Counted from the stretch's first letter, positions 8,022-16,331 are shown. The stretch is 52,683 nt of DNA from Sulfidibacterium sp964473895 (GCA_964473895.1 CAYYRE010000004.1:1-52683), one strand, 5' to 3'. Notes: generated by a model not told the origin, from the sequence alone. Numbers and translations: made by a program.

Positions 8022-8564
8022 ATGCTGGTGGTTTCTATTCTCATACTCTTTTTCCTTTCGTTTCAGGTAATGCCTGTGGCCTTGGGCATCGATATGAAAA
8101 AAGAGGTTTTTATGCAAGCGGTGAGCGGCATTGTTTTCCTCGTATTGGGACAAATGCTGCTTTTTCTGCTGGGCATAGCCCTTGGCAACAGTTTTATGCA
8201 CCTGCTGGCCGGCATAAAAAATTGGGTACTTTTTGTGGGATTTTTTTTAATTGCGGTACGCTTCAGCATGGAATCGTTCAAGATACGCAAAGGCGAAAGG
8301 ACCTATGTTGTGGGGAAAAGCAGTACTTACATCTTACCTTCCATTGCGCAGGCGGTCAATACTTTTTTGGCCGGGATTCTTTTTTATTTTCTTCCCGTTA
8401 ACCTGACAAGAGACCTGATTTATCTCGCGCTGTTTTCCTTTTCCTTTTCGCTTTTGTTTGCCCTGCTGAAAAACAAACGGCTCGCTTTTCCGGCGGTTTC
8501 GCTCTTATACCTTGTTGCCGGCAGCTTGCTGATGATAGTATCGTTTTATTTTCTTTTCGTTTAA
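8022..8564 (+). CDS. MntP-like six-helix membrane protein with both signature Asp residues replaced
   Basis: The 180-residue protein is almost entirely hydrophobic, with six likely membrane helices in two halves. Its pattern lines up by eye with the manganese exporter MntP: the helix-1 motif, the AVSGIVFLVLG helix, the WVLFVGFFLIAVRFSMESFK helix that ends the first half, and a second-half motif QAVNTFLAG. In MntP each half carries a functional Asp (SMDAFA and TSLDAMAVG). Here the aligned residues are Gln15 and Asn113. It may therefore be a divergent member with another role or substrate. It has its own promoter box, and the endonuclease gene follows 4 nt later. Function is not assigned beyond the likely fold. 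Confidence 0.6.
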   Translation: MLVVSILILFFLSFQVMPVALGIDMKKEVFMQAVSGIVFLVLGQMLLFLLGIALGNSFMHLLAGIKNWVLFVGFFLIAVRFSMESFKIRKGERTYVVGKSSTYILPSIAQAVNTFLAGILFYFLPVNLTRDLIYLALFSFSFSLLFALLKNKRLAFPAVSLLYLVAGSLLMIVSFYFLFV

Positions 8565-8568
8565 AACA

Positions 8569-9609
8569 ATGTTTATGATGCGGATTTTACAAAAAATCAT
8601 TTTTCCGGTTTTGTTGCTTTTTGTCACCTCGCTTTTTGCACAGGTTCCGTCAGGCTACTACGATGCGGCGCAGGGAAAAACCGGAGAAGCTTTAAAAACA
8701 GCGTTACACAACATTATCAAAGGCCACAAAGAATATAGTTACAAAGCCCTTTGGAATATCTTGAGTGCCACGGACGAAGATCCAAAAAACCACAACAATG
8801 TGATTTTAATATATACCGGCATTTCGCGGGCCAAAAGCGACCATGGCGGAAACATTGGCCAATGGAACCGGGAACATGTTTGGGCCAAATCGCACGGCGG
8901 GTTCGGTACTAATCCGCCGGCAGGTACCGATGCACATCACATCCGGCCGGCCGATGTCAAGGTGAACAGCCTGCGCGGTCATCTCGATTTCGACAACGGG
9001 GGAACGCTGGTGCCGGGTACCGACAGTTGCTACAGCGATGACAACTCGTTTGAACCGCGCGATGCCGTAAAAGGCGATGTGGCCCGCATGATTTTTTATA
9101 TGGCCACCCGCTACGAAGGCGACAACGGTGAACCCGATCTTGAAGTGGTGGACCATGTGAATACCTATCCCAACCCTGAAATGGGCAAGCTTTCCACCCT
9201 GCTGCAATGGAATGCCCAGGATCCGCCCGATAACTTTGAACGGCACCGCAACAACGTGATCTACTCCGATTATCAAAGAAACAGAAACCCGTACATTGAC
9301 CACCCCGAATACATTCAGAAAATATGGGGAGGCCCCACCGCCGTAAAAAACAACCCCGAATTGCAGCTCGCCGTTTATCCCAATCCGGTCACCGACCGCC
9401 TGACCATCGAAAGCGGGGAAAAGGAAAACCTTTCTTTCCGCATCATAAATGTTTTGGGACAAACCGTGGCTTCGGGCATTGTTTTGCAAGGACAAAACAT
9501 GGTGGGTTTTACAACAGAAAAACCCGGTCTTTACTTTTTGCTGCTCCGCATGGCGGATGGCCGCTGGTCGAAACGTTACAAAATCATAAAATCAGGAACA
9601 ACCCCATGA
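8569..9609 (+). CDS. Secreted endonuclease I family protein with type IX secretion C-terminal domain
   Basis: The 346-residue protein starts with a signal peptide (about residues 1-25, ending SLFAQ). An endonuclease I domain (about 30-255) follows with the beta-beta-alpha-metal motif WNREHVWAKSHGGFG and the GTDAHHIRPAD segment; these His residues are the general base and metal ligands in the family. The last 75 residues start with AVYPNPVTDRL and end in a basic strand (WSKRYKIIK), the type A sorting signal of the type IX secretion system. The product is probably exported across the outer membrane and degrades external nucleic acid for nutrients or biofilm turnover. The ATG at 8569 is followed by further Met codons at positions 3 and 4, so the exact start is uncertain. 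Confidence 0.9.
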   Translation: MFMMRILQKIIFPVLLLFVTSLFAQVPSGYYDAAQGKTGEALKTALHNIIKGHKEYSYKALWNILSATDEDPKNHNNVILIYTGISRAKSDHGGNIGQWNREHVWAKSHGGFGTNPPAGTDAHHIRPADVKVNSLRGHLDFDNGGTLVPGTDSCYSDDNSFEPRDAVKGDVARMIFYMATRYEGDNGEPDLEVVDHVNTYPNPEMGKLSTLLQWNAQDPPDNFERHRNNVIYSDYQRNRNPYIDHPEYIQKIWGGPTAVKNNPELQLAVYPNPVTDRLTIESGEKENLSFRIINVLGQTVASGIVLQGQNMVGFTTEKPGLYFLLLRMADGRWSKRYKIIKSGTTP

Positions 9610-10070
9610 AAAACCATAACATCATACGCATAACCAAAGACTTCCGTTTCGAGATGGCCCATGCCCTGAAAGGGTACGACGGGCTGTGCCGCAACATCCA
9701 CGGCCACACTTACGAACTGAAAGTCACCATTGCCGGTACACCCATTACGGATGAACAAAGCCCCAAACTGGGGATGGTCATGGATTTCGGCGACCTGAAA
9801 AAAATTGTCAAAGAGGAAATCATCAACCGTTACGACCATGCGCTGGTGCTCTACGAAAAAATGCCGGAAGCGCTTATCGCCGAACTGAAAAAAAACTTTG
9901 AACGGGTCATTATCAAACCCTACAATCCCACCAGCGAGCTTATGTTGCTTGATTTTGTAGAGATGATTAAAAGGCGGCTTCCTGACCATGTCACCCTGAA
10001 ACACATGTTTTTGAGGGAAACCACCACCAGTTATGCCGAATGGTATGCGGAAGACCACATTGAACCGTAA
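9606..10070 (+). CDS. queD: 6-pyruvoyl tetrahydropterin synthase / QueD family protein
   Basis: The 154-residue protein has the PTPS/QueD zinc ligands: His19 (FEMAH) and His32/His34 (HGHTYEL). The catalytic Cys28 is in GLCRNIHGH, and a conserved Asp-His (RYDHALVL) follows. QueD makes 6-carboxytetrahydropterin for the queuosine precursor preQ0. PTPS activity in folate-type pterin metabolism is the alternative. The start codon overlaps the endonuclease stop (ATGA), so translation is coupled although the functions look unrelated. queA, another queuosine gene, is in this window at 21374 but is not linked. The QueD reading is favoured by the Cys spacing and the phylum, not proven. Confidence 0.85.
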   Translation: MKNHNIIRITKDFRFEMAHALKGYDGLCRNIHGHTYELKVTIAGTPITDEQSPKLGMVMDFGDLKKIVKEEIINRYDHALVLYEKMPEALIAELKKNFERVIIKPYNPTSELMLLDFVEMIKRRLPDHVTLKHMFLRETTTSYAEWYAEDHIEP

Positions 10071-10173
10071 AGCGTCCTTTGCCTTGCAAATCATCCGTTG
10101 AAACGCCGTCCGGCCTTTGTCCGTTCCGCGGTATGGCCAAACTTTTGTAATTTTACGGGCCAAAGGAAGAGGC

Positions 10174-11019
10174 ATGCAGAACAATCCGATATATGTAACC
10201 AAAGGAAACGGCGACCGGGTTCCTTTTGACGAAAACAAGCTGCGCCGGGCGTTGAAAAATTCGGGCGCCGGCACCAAAGAGGTGGAAAAAGCCCTTGCGG
10301 CGGTAAAAAAAATCCTTTACCCCAACATCAGCACGCGGAAAATATACCAGACGGCTTACCGTATCCTGAAAAAAAGTTCGCGTCACTCGGCCGGACGGTA
10401 CCGGCTGAAAAAAGCCATTATGGAACTGGGCCCTTCGGGTTATCCGTTTGAAAAATTCATGGGACGCATCATGGAATCACGCGGGTACCAGGCATTGGTA
10501 AATGTACACGCCCGGGGTAAATGTGTGGAACACGAGGTGGATGTGGTGGCACGTAACGATAAAGAACAGTTTATGATCGAATGCAAATACCACAGCGACA
10601 GCAAACGCAACGTGGATGTCAAAGTGGTTTTGTATATCGCCTCGCGCTTCCGGGATGTGTCGGCCGTTTGGCGCCAAAACGAAGGCGATGACCCACGCCA
10701 ATATTTCGGTATGGTGGCTACCAACACCCGGTTTTCGGAGGATGCCATCCGGTATGCCGAATGCGAAGGACTGCGGGTTATTTCGTGGGATTATCCCGCC
10801 GGGAACAGCCTGAAAGAATGGGTCGACCGTTCGGGGTACCATCCCATCACCAGCCTCAGCCAACTGAAAACAGCCGAAAAACAGCTTTTGCTTGAAAAAG
10901 GGGTGGTTTTGTGCCGCGACATAAAAGAAAATATTTCGCTGTTGGAAGAAATGGGGTTCAATAAGGTGAAGATAAACAAGGTATTGGCTGAAGCCAATTT
11001 ACTATCGGGAGAGATATGA
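10174..11019 (+). CDS. ATP-cone domain fused to a PD-(D/E)XK (Mrr-like) nuclease domain
   Basis: The 281-residue protein starts with an ATP-cone (residues about 6-90: YVTKGNGDRVPFDENKLRRAL and a helical bundle), the nucleotide-sensing module of ribonucleotide reductases and NrdR. Residues about 92-215 form a restriction-endonuclease-like domain with a PD-(D/E)XK signature: Asp123 in EHEVDVV and Glu136-x-Lys138 in IECKYH. The C-terminal 60 residues are helical (LLEEMGFNKVKINKVLAEANLL) and may form a small helix-hairpin-type module. The ATG at 10174 is preferred to one at 10117, because the extra residues do not belong to the cone. The thioesterase start overlaps its stop (ATGA). The biological target is unknown; ATP-regulated DNA cleavage or processing is an inference. 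Confidence 0.8.
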   Translation: MQNNPIYVTKGNGDRVPFDENKLRRALKNSGAGTKEVEKALAAVKKILYPNISTRKIYQTAYRILKKSSRHSAGRYRLKKAIMELGPSGYPFEKFMGRIMESRGYQALVNVHARGKCVEHEVDVVARNDKEQFMIECKYHSDSKRNVDVKVVLYIASRFRDVSAVWRQNEGDDPRQYFGMVATNTRFSEDAIRYAECEGLRVISWDYPAGNSLKEWVDRSGYHPITSLSQLKTAEKQLLLEKGVVLCRDIKENISLLEEMGFNKVKINKVLAEANLLSGEI

Positions 11020-11765
11020 AAAAAGAAACAACGAGGAAGATTTGGGAAGAAAAACATGAAGTTTCGTGGGAAGACACCACACCCGACAACCACTTGAGCA
11101 TTACCGCCTTGGACCGTGACCTGTTGCAAGCGGCGGTGAACCATGCCGAACATTTGGGTTTCGGATTCTCGGATACCAGCAAAGAAGACCTTTCGTGGGT
11201 GCTGTTTCGCATCAACCTGCAGATCAACCGGCTGCCGGAATGGAAAGAGCCTTACCGGGTCATCACCTGGCCCAGCCGTGTGGGAGCATTAACCGCTTTT
11301 CGCGAATTTGAAGTACTGGACGAAAAAAACCAACGCCTTGCCGCCGCCACTTCCGAATGGTCGGTCATCAACCTGAAAACCCGGCGACCACGGCGCATGA
11401 GCACCCTGACGCACCTGAACGATAACCTTACGGACAACATTATTTTGCAGCGTCCTTTTTTCAAATTAGACAATACCATCCCCTTTGAAGAACTTTTTTC
11501 GGTAACCGTCCGCTATTCTGATATGGACATGAACGGCCATGCCAATGCGGGAAAATATTTCGACTGGCTTTCGGATGCCGTTTATGAAATGTACGGAAAC
11601 AACAATGTGGCTTTTATTTCATTCAACTATTTTCAGGAATGCCTGCTCGGCGACCGCGTTTCCATACAAAAAAGCAGCAACGGCAGCGGCTTTGTCCGGG
11701 GAGTAAAAACCGGCGACAATAAAACCGCTTTCTGGGCCAAAGTGGAAATGAGGGATCGGTCGTAG
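11016..11765 (+). CDS. Acyl-ACP thioesterase family protein
   Basis: The 249-residue protein has the double hot-dog layout of the FatA/FatB-type family. The N-terminal half is about 1-135, with VNHAEHLGFG. The second half is about 150-245 and holds the motif RYSDMDMNGHANAGKYFDW, where the Asp, Asn and His are catalytic in plant enzymes. It should release free fatty acids from acyl carrier protein in the cytosol. Its ATG overlaps the stop of the ATP-cone nuclease gene. It ends 7 bp from the convergent ABC permease gene. No fatty-acid synthesis genes are adjacent, so the physiological role cannot be refined. Confidence 0.88.
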   Translation: MKKETTRKIWEEKHEVSWEDTTPDNHLSITALDRDLLQAAVNHAEHLGFGFSDTSKEDLSWVLFRINLQINRLPEWKEPYRVITWPSRVGALTAFREFEVLDEKNQRLAAATSEWSVINLKTRRPRRMSTLTHLNDNLTDNIILQRPFFKLDNTIPFEELFSVTVRYSDMDMNGHANAGKYFDWLSDAVYEMYGNNNVAFISFNYFQECLLGDRVSIQKSSNGSGFVRGVKTGDNKTAFWAKVEMRDRS

Positions 11766-11772
11766 CCAAAAT

Positions 11773-12888
11773 TTATCCGGTGGTTTTACGGTACTTGAGC
11801 ACCGAAAATACCAACATGGCCAGTGTATATCCCGAAAGGATAAAAAAGTCTTTGTAAAAATCGGAGAAAACAGAACCTTTCAGCATGATCATCCGGTTTA
11901 TTTTTACAAAATAAGCCAACGGATTGAGCTTGTCAAGTTGCTGTGCCCAGAGCGGCATGCTTTCGATGGGGGTAAACAAACCGCTCATCAGGATAAAAAT
12001 TACGAGGATAAACCACGAAATAAACATGGCCTGCTGCATGGTTTCGGTCATCGACGAAACAAACAATCCGAGCGAAAGCACCAACAACAAATATACTGCT
12101 GCTACACCCAACAACAGCAGCGGACTTCCCACCATGACAATCCCAAACCAAAAACGCGCCAGCAACAACCCGATGATTAAATCCACCATGGCAATGATCC
12201 AAAACGGAATCAGTTTTCCGGCAATAAACTGCATTTTATGCATCGGCGTAACGTTCAACTGTTCAATGGTACCGAGCTCCTTTTCCTTGACAATGTTCAT
12301 GGACGACAGAAACAGGGCAATGATGGTAATGAGCAGTACCAAAATACCGGGGACCATGTAAGTAATGTAATTCAACTCGGGGTTATACCAAAACAATGAT
12401 GATATCTGAACAGGCAAACCTTTATACTTGCCAGGAAATTGCCGGATGACAATGTTTTCGTTAAATTTCCGGATAATGGAAACGGCATAGGCATTCATCA
12501 GGCTGGCGGCACTGCCGTTGATGGCATCGGTTACGATGCGGACGGAGGCATTGCCTTCCGAAAAGAGGTCTTTTTCGAAACGGGGGGCTATCACAAGTAC
12601 CTGGTCTGTTTTACCGGCAGCCAAATCCTTCGCTGCCTCGCTGTAGGCATCGGTTTCACCAAGGAAATGATAAAACGGAGAACCGGAAAATTTGTTAATC
12701 AGCCGGCGCGATACCGTGGAATGGTCGTGATCTACCACCACCAACCGGATGTTTTTAATCTCAAAAGTAGCCGTATAAGACAAGACCAACAACTGCACAA
12801 TGGGGATAAAGATTATGATGGGCAACATGGATTTGTCCCGGAAAATCTGGGTAAACTCTTTTTGCAATATGTAAAATACCGTTTTCAA
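11773..12888 (-). CDS. ABC-2 type permease (YbhR/YhhJ-like), second of pair
   Basis: The 371-residue membrane subunit has an N-terminal helix (about 22-42), a large periplasmic domain (about 45-175), then five helices that include the family motif VKEKELGTIEQLNVTP on the cytosolic side. This is the architecture of ABC2_membrane_3 permeases in the YbhG/F/S/R type of drug or envelope exporter. It is the last gene of the efflux cluster and starts 11 nt after the first permease, with which it presumably forms a heterodimer driven by the two ATPases upstream. The transported compound is not evident. Confidence 0.9.
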   Translation of the reverse strand: MKTVFYILQKEFTQIFRDKSMLPIIIFIPIVQLLVLSYTATFEIKNIRLVVVDHDHSTVSRRLINKFSGSPFYHFLGETDAYSEAAKDLAAGKTDQVLVIAPRFEKDLFSEGNASVRIVTDAINGSAASLMNAYAVSIIRKFNENIVIRQFPGKYKGLPVQISSLFWYNPELNYITYMVPGILVLLITIIALFLSSMNIVKEKELGTIEQLNVTPMHKMQFIAGKLIPFWIIAMVDLIIGLLLARFWFGIVMVGSPLLLLGVAAVYLLLVLSLGLFVSSMTETMQQAMFISWFILVIFILMSGLFTPIESMPLWAQQLDKLNPLAYFVKINRMIMLKGSVFSDFYKDFFILSGYTLAMLVFSVLKYRKTTG

Positions 12889-12899
12889 CTTTTCCCTTT

Positions 12900-14006
12900 T
12901 TAATTTTCTTCCAATCGTATTTGAAACCTGCGGATACTCATCACAATAAACAAAACCGTCATACCGAAAATAATGAGCGTTTCTTTCCAGAAATATTGTA
13001 TCCCGTTACCTTTTAACATAATGCTTTTCAGAATAATAATAAACCATTTCCCCGGCATAATGTCACTTAAAAGCTGTAAAACCACCGGCATGTTGGCAAT
13101 GGGAAAGATAAACCCCGAAAGCAAAATGGTGGGTAGCAGCAAGACAAACATGGAAAGCATCATGGCTTGTTGCTGCGTTTTGCTGGCCGTGGAAATAAGA
13201 ATGCCGAGCGAAAGAGACATGACCAAAAATAGCAGGCTTTCGCCCAAAAGCAGGAGAACGCTTCCGCGGATGGGCATGCCGAAAACAAACTGCGACAGCA
13301 GCAAAATAATGATCAGGTTCACGAACGACAACACCACGTAAGGAACTACTTTACCCAAAATAATGATACCCGGTTTCACCGGTGATACCAAAAGGGCTTC
13401 CATGGTACCCAATTCTTTTTCGCGCACAATGGTAATGGAAGTCATCATGGCACTTACCAGCATCAAAATCACCGTAATGATGCCGGGAACAAACATAAAA
13501 ACACTTTTCAGTTCCCGATTGTAAAGCATGGTGCTTTCTACATTGATGTGCAAAGGGATTTTTTGGGTTCCGGTAAGGTTCTGAAAAACAAATGTATTGA
13601 TGATGCCACTCGTATAGGCGTTCAGGATATTGGCGGTATTGGGATCGGAGGCATCCATGATCAGTTGTACCGATGCTTTTCCTTCGGTTTTTATTTTTTT
13701 GGCAAAATCATTGGGAAAAACCACCACTTCCTTGATGTCACCCCGCCGGAAAGCCGGTTTGATTTCATCGTACGACGACAGATAGCGGTCGAGGATAAAA
13801 TAGTGCGAAGAAAGCAGCTTTCGCGTGATTTGACGGGTCACCACATCCTTCGAGTTGTCCAAAACGGCAATATGGGCATTGTTGATGTCGTTGGTAATGG
13901 CAAAGCCGAAAAGCAAAATCTGCGCCAGCGGCATACCAAACAGGATGAGCATGGTGCGGTAATCGCGGAAAATGTACAGAAACTCTTTTTTAATAAATGC
14001 CCACAT
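12900..14006 (-). CDS. ABC-2 type permease (YbhS/YhhJ-like), first of pair
   Basis: The 368-residue membrane subunit has the same layout as its downstream neighbour: N-terminal helix, periplasmic domain (about 45-170), five C-terminal helices and the coupling segment VREKELGTMEALLVSP. The two permeases are clearly paralogous. It begins 11 nt after the second ATPase gene, which indicates one transcript. With the HlyD-like and TolC-like proteins encoded upstream, a tripartite export machine spanning both membranes is implied. Confidence 0.9.
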   Translation of the reverse strand: MWAFIKKEFLYIFRDYRTMLILFGMPLAQILLFGFAITNDINNAHIAVLDNSKDVVTRQITRKLLSSHYFILDRYLSSYDEIKPAFRRGDIKEVVVFPNDFAKKIKTEGKASVQLIMDASDPNTANILNAYTSGIINTFVFQNLTGTQKIPLHINVESTMLYNRELKSVFMFVPGIITVILMLVSAMMTSITIVREKELGTMEALLVSPVKPGIIILGKVVPYVVLSFVNLIIILLLSQFVFGMPIRGSVLLLLGESLLFLVMSLSLGILISTASKTQQQAMMLSMFVLLLPTILLSGFIFPIANMPVVLQLLSDIMPGKWFIIILKSIMLKGNGIQYFWKETLIIFGMTVLFIVMSIRRFQIRLEEN

Positions 14007-14017
14007 ACCTTTTGTTC

Positions 14018-14758
14018 TTATTCCACATTTCTGGCAATACGTAAAAACACATCGTTCATATTCTTTACCCCATAGGTTTTTTTCAAATCACCGGGTTTTC
14101 CAAGGGCTTTGATTTCGCCTTCGGACATTATGGAAACCCGGTCGCAATATTCGGCTTCATCCATGTAATGGGTAGTGACAAAAACAGTGGTGCCGCTTTC
14201 GGAAGCTTCGTAAATCAGTTCCCAAAACTGCCGGCGTGTCATTGGGTCCACACCGCCGGTGGGTTCGTCAAGAAAAATAATCTCGGGATGGTGCATGCCG
14301 GCCACCGAAAAGGCCAGTTTTTGTTTCCATCCCAACGGAATGTTACGCAACAGCATGTTTTCGTAACTGCGCATGTTCAGTTTATCAAGATAATAACGGG
14401 TCCTTTCCCTGATTTCTTTCCGGCGCAAGCCGTACACCCCGCCGTAAAACCGGAAATTCTCCTTCACCGTCAGGTCATTGTACAACGAGAAGGCCTGGCT
14501 CATGTAGCCGATGCGTTTTTTCACTGCTTCCGGACGATGGTTGACATCGATGCCGGCCACTTTCACCGTACCGGAAGTGGGTTTCGACAAACCGCAGAGA
14601 ATTTTCATGGCGGTGGTTTTTCCGGCACCGTTGGCCCCGAGAAAACCGAAGACTTCCCCGCGGTAAACGTCAAACGTCAGCCTTTTGTTGGCTTCAAACG
14701 AACCGAAACGCTTCACGAGCTCACGTACTTCGATGATTTTTTCGCGTTTTTTCGTCAT
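14018..14758 (-). CDS. ABC transporter ATP-binding protein 2 (degenerate signature motif)
   Basis: The 246-residue nucleotide-binding subunit has Walker A (GANGAGKTT), Walker B (IIFLDEPTGGVD) and an intact switch histidine (TTHYMDEA). The signature motif, normally LSGGQ, reads PLGWKQ. This corresponds to the second half of the YbhF/RbbA double ATPases as I remember them. The start codon overlaps the stop of ATPase 1 (ATGA). Its degeneracy complements that of ATPase 1: together they can form one competent ATP site from this subunit's Walker/His motifs and the partner's LSGGM. It energises export by the two permeases downstream. Confidence 0.93.
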   Translation of the reverse strand: MTKKREKIIEVRELVKRFGSFEANKRLTFDVYRGEVFGFLGANGAGKTTAMKILCGLSKPTSGTVKVAGIDVNHRPEAVKKRIGYMSQAFSLYNDLTVKENFRFYGGVYGLRRKEIRERTRYYLDKLNMRSYENMLLRNIPLGWKQKLAFSVAGMHHPEIIFLDEPTGGVDPMTRRQFWELIYEASESGTTVFVTTHYMDEAEYCDRVSIMSEGEIKALGKPGDLKKTYGVKNMNDVFLRIARNVE

Positions 14759-15681
14759 GGCGCCACCTTTTTATCCATTAAAGCCAAAAAACAGTCTTCG
14801 ATGGAAGGGGTAATGGTTTCCACCGAAATGTCGCGATGTCCTTTTTCCGATAGAAATCGTTGCAGTTTTTCTTCCGTTCCCGAAAGGGAAGAAGGGCCGG
14901 TCAGGTGCACTGTGTCGCCGAAACGATACGCACGGTATCGATCGTCAAAAGCCGATAATTCATGAAGCAGGGGAAACATTTGATCTGTTTTGACGGAGAA
15001 CAGGGCGCCATCGAAGGTTTCCACAATTTGGCGGGGTGTACCGAGCGACAACAGGCGGCCCGACTGCATCAGCGCCACGCGGTCGCACAGTGCCGCCTCA
15101 TCCATGTAAGGCGTGGAAACGAGGATGGTGATGCCTCTTTGCTGCATTTTTTTGAGCAAATCCCAAAACTCTTTTCGTGAAACGGCATCCACACCGGTGG
15201 TGGGTTCGTCAAGGACCAGTAGGCGCGGTTTGTGAATCAGGGCACACGAAAGGGCCAGCTTTTGTTTCATACCTCCCGACAAGGCACCCGCCCGGCGGTT
15301 TTTAAACGGTGCAATCTGTTCGTAAACATCCTTAATGAGATCGTAATTTTCTTCAACCGAAGTACCGAAAATCCGGGCATAAAATTCAAGGTTTTCCCTC
15401 ACCGTCAGTTCCATGTAAAGCGAAAACCGTCCGGGCATGTATCCGGTAATTTTTCGAATGGCTTTGTAATCATCGGCCACATTCCATTGGTCAATGAAAG
15501 CCGAACCGGCATCGGGCAGCAACAAACTGGTCAGAATCCGGAATAACGTAGTCTTTCCCGCCCCATCGGGACCGATAAAGCCAAAAAGCTCTCCCGGCCG
15601 GATATCCAGCGTGATATCTTTCAGGGCCTCAACCTTTTCGAAAGATTTTACTAAGTGCTTTATTTGAATAGATACGGACAT
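14755..15681 (-). CDS. ABC transporter ATP-binding protein 1 (switch histidine replaced by proline)
   Basis: The 308-residue subunit has Walker A (GPDGAGKTT), a canonical signature (LSGGM), Walker B (LLVLDEPTTGVD) and a C-terminal extension of about 80 residues after the core. The H-loop reads STPYMDEA: the histidine that contacts the ATP gamma-phosphate in ABC ATPases is Pro. It corresponds to the first half of YbhF/RbbA-type fused ATPases, here encoded as a separate gene. It overlaps ATPase 2 by four bases. There are 88 nt to the upstream DUF2147 gene, so it may be reached by read-through from either of two promoters. Confidence 0.93.
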   Translation of the reverse strand: MSVSIQIKHLVKSFEKVEALKDITLDIRPGELFGFIGPDGAGKTTLFRILTSLLLPDAGSAFIDQWNVADDYKAIRKITGYMPGRFSLYMELTVRENLEFYARIFGTSVEENYDLIKDVYEQIAPFKNRRAGALSGGMKQKLALSCALIHKPRLLVLDEPTTGVDAVSRKEFWDLLKKMQQRGITILVSTPYMDEAALCDRVALMQSGRLLSLGTPRQIVETFDGALFSVKTDQMFPLLHELSAFDDRYRAYRFGDTVHLTGPSSLSGTEEKLQRFLSEKGHRDISVETITPSIEDCFLALMDKKVAP

Positions 15682-15769
15682 ACACCCCCTGTTTTCCCCC
15701 GTTTCGCCAGGGAAATACGTAAATTAAAAGTCTTTTTTCAGTAAAATACCGGAACGGTATCCGGAAAGT

Positions 15770-16237
15770 TTATTTTTTCACGCGGGTCCAGTAAACAGTC
15801 CTGCCCAGCAGACTCACACCGATATATCCGCGGATTTTCAAACGGTCTTTGTTGTTTTCATCCGGAAATTCCATGTAGCAACTGTAAGTTTTGCCTTTTT
15901 TAGGATCGTAAATGGTACCATCTTCCCATTCGTCATCTCCATCAAAAACAAAATTTTCCAGTAATTTCATACCCATGATGGGACGATTCCGTAAAGCGGG
16001 GTTTTCGTTTTTGTCATCCACTTTGGGTTTTCCCGTAATACTGTCAATGGGCGTTTCAAGCCACACAATTTTCCCAAAGTATTTGTTTCCATCTTTGTAA
16101 ATCTCCACTTTGGAATCTTTGTACTGAGTGAGCCACACACCGACCACATCATCGGCTTTTACATCCTGTGCACGGACTTGGGTAAAAGGGGCCATCCATA
16201 AACCCAACAGCAAAATGGCAATACTTGTAATTTTCAT
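15770..16237 (-). CDS. DUF2147 family exported protein
   Basis: The 155-residue protein has a signal peptide (about 1-24, ending VRAQ). The DUF2147 domain follows: VVGVWLTQYKDSKVEIYKDGNKYFGKIVWLE at the start, and DLKIRGYIG-type and GRTVYWTRV strands at the end. This small beta-rich domain is widespread in secreted proteins, and its function is not known to me. The Met at 16237 is chosen over an adjacent upstream GTG. It sits inside the efflux cluster between the hlyD-like and ATPase genes, with about 90-nt gaps on both sides and its own -7 box, so it is probably a separately inserted gene rather than part of the pump. Confidence 0.88.
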   Translation of the reverse strand: MKITSIAILLLGLWMAPFTQVRAQDVKADDVVGVWLTQYKDSKVEIYKDGNKYFGKIVWLETPIDSITGKPKVDDKNENPALRNRPIMGMKLLENFVFDGDDEWEDGTIYDPKKGKTYSCYMEFPDENNKDRLKIRGYIGVSLLGRTVYWTRVKK

Positions 16238-16295
16238 CACTTCTAATTTTTAATGAATAAATCTGTTTTGATTTTAATTTTCAATAATTTCCGCA

Positions 16296-16303
16296 TAAAA
16301 GTA
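16296..16303 (-). promoter_or_regulatory. -7 box of the DUF2147 gene
   Basis: On the reverse strand TACTTTTA fits TAnnTTTG at seven of eight positions. It lies about 60 nt upstream of the start codon, in the intergenic gap after the hlyD-like gene. Confidence 0.4.
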
Positions 16304-16331
16304 AAAAAATTTCGGGATAAATCCTCTTCTT

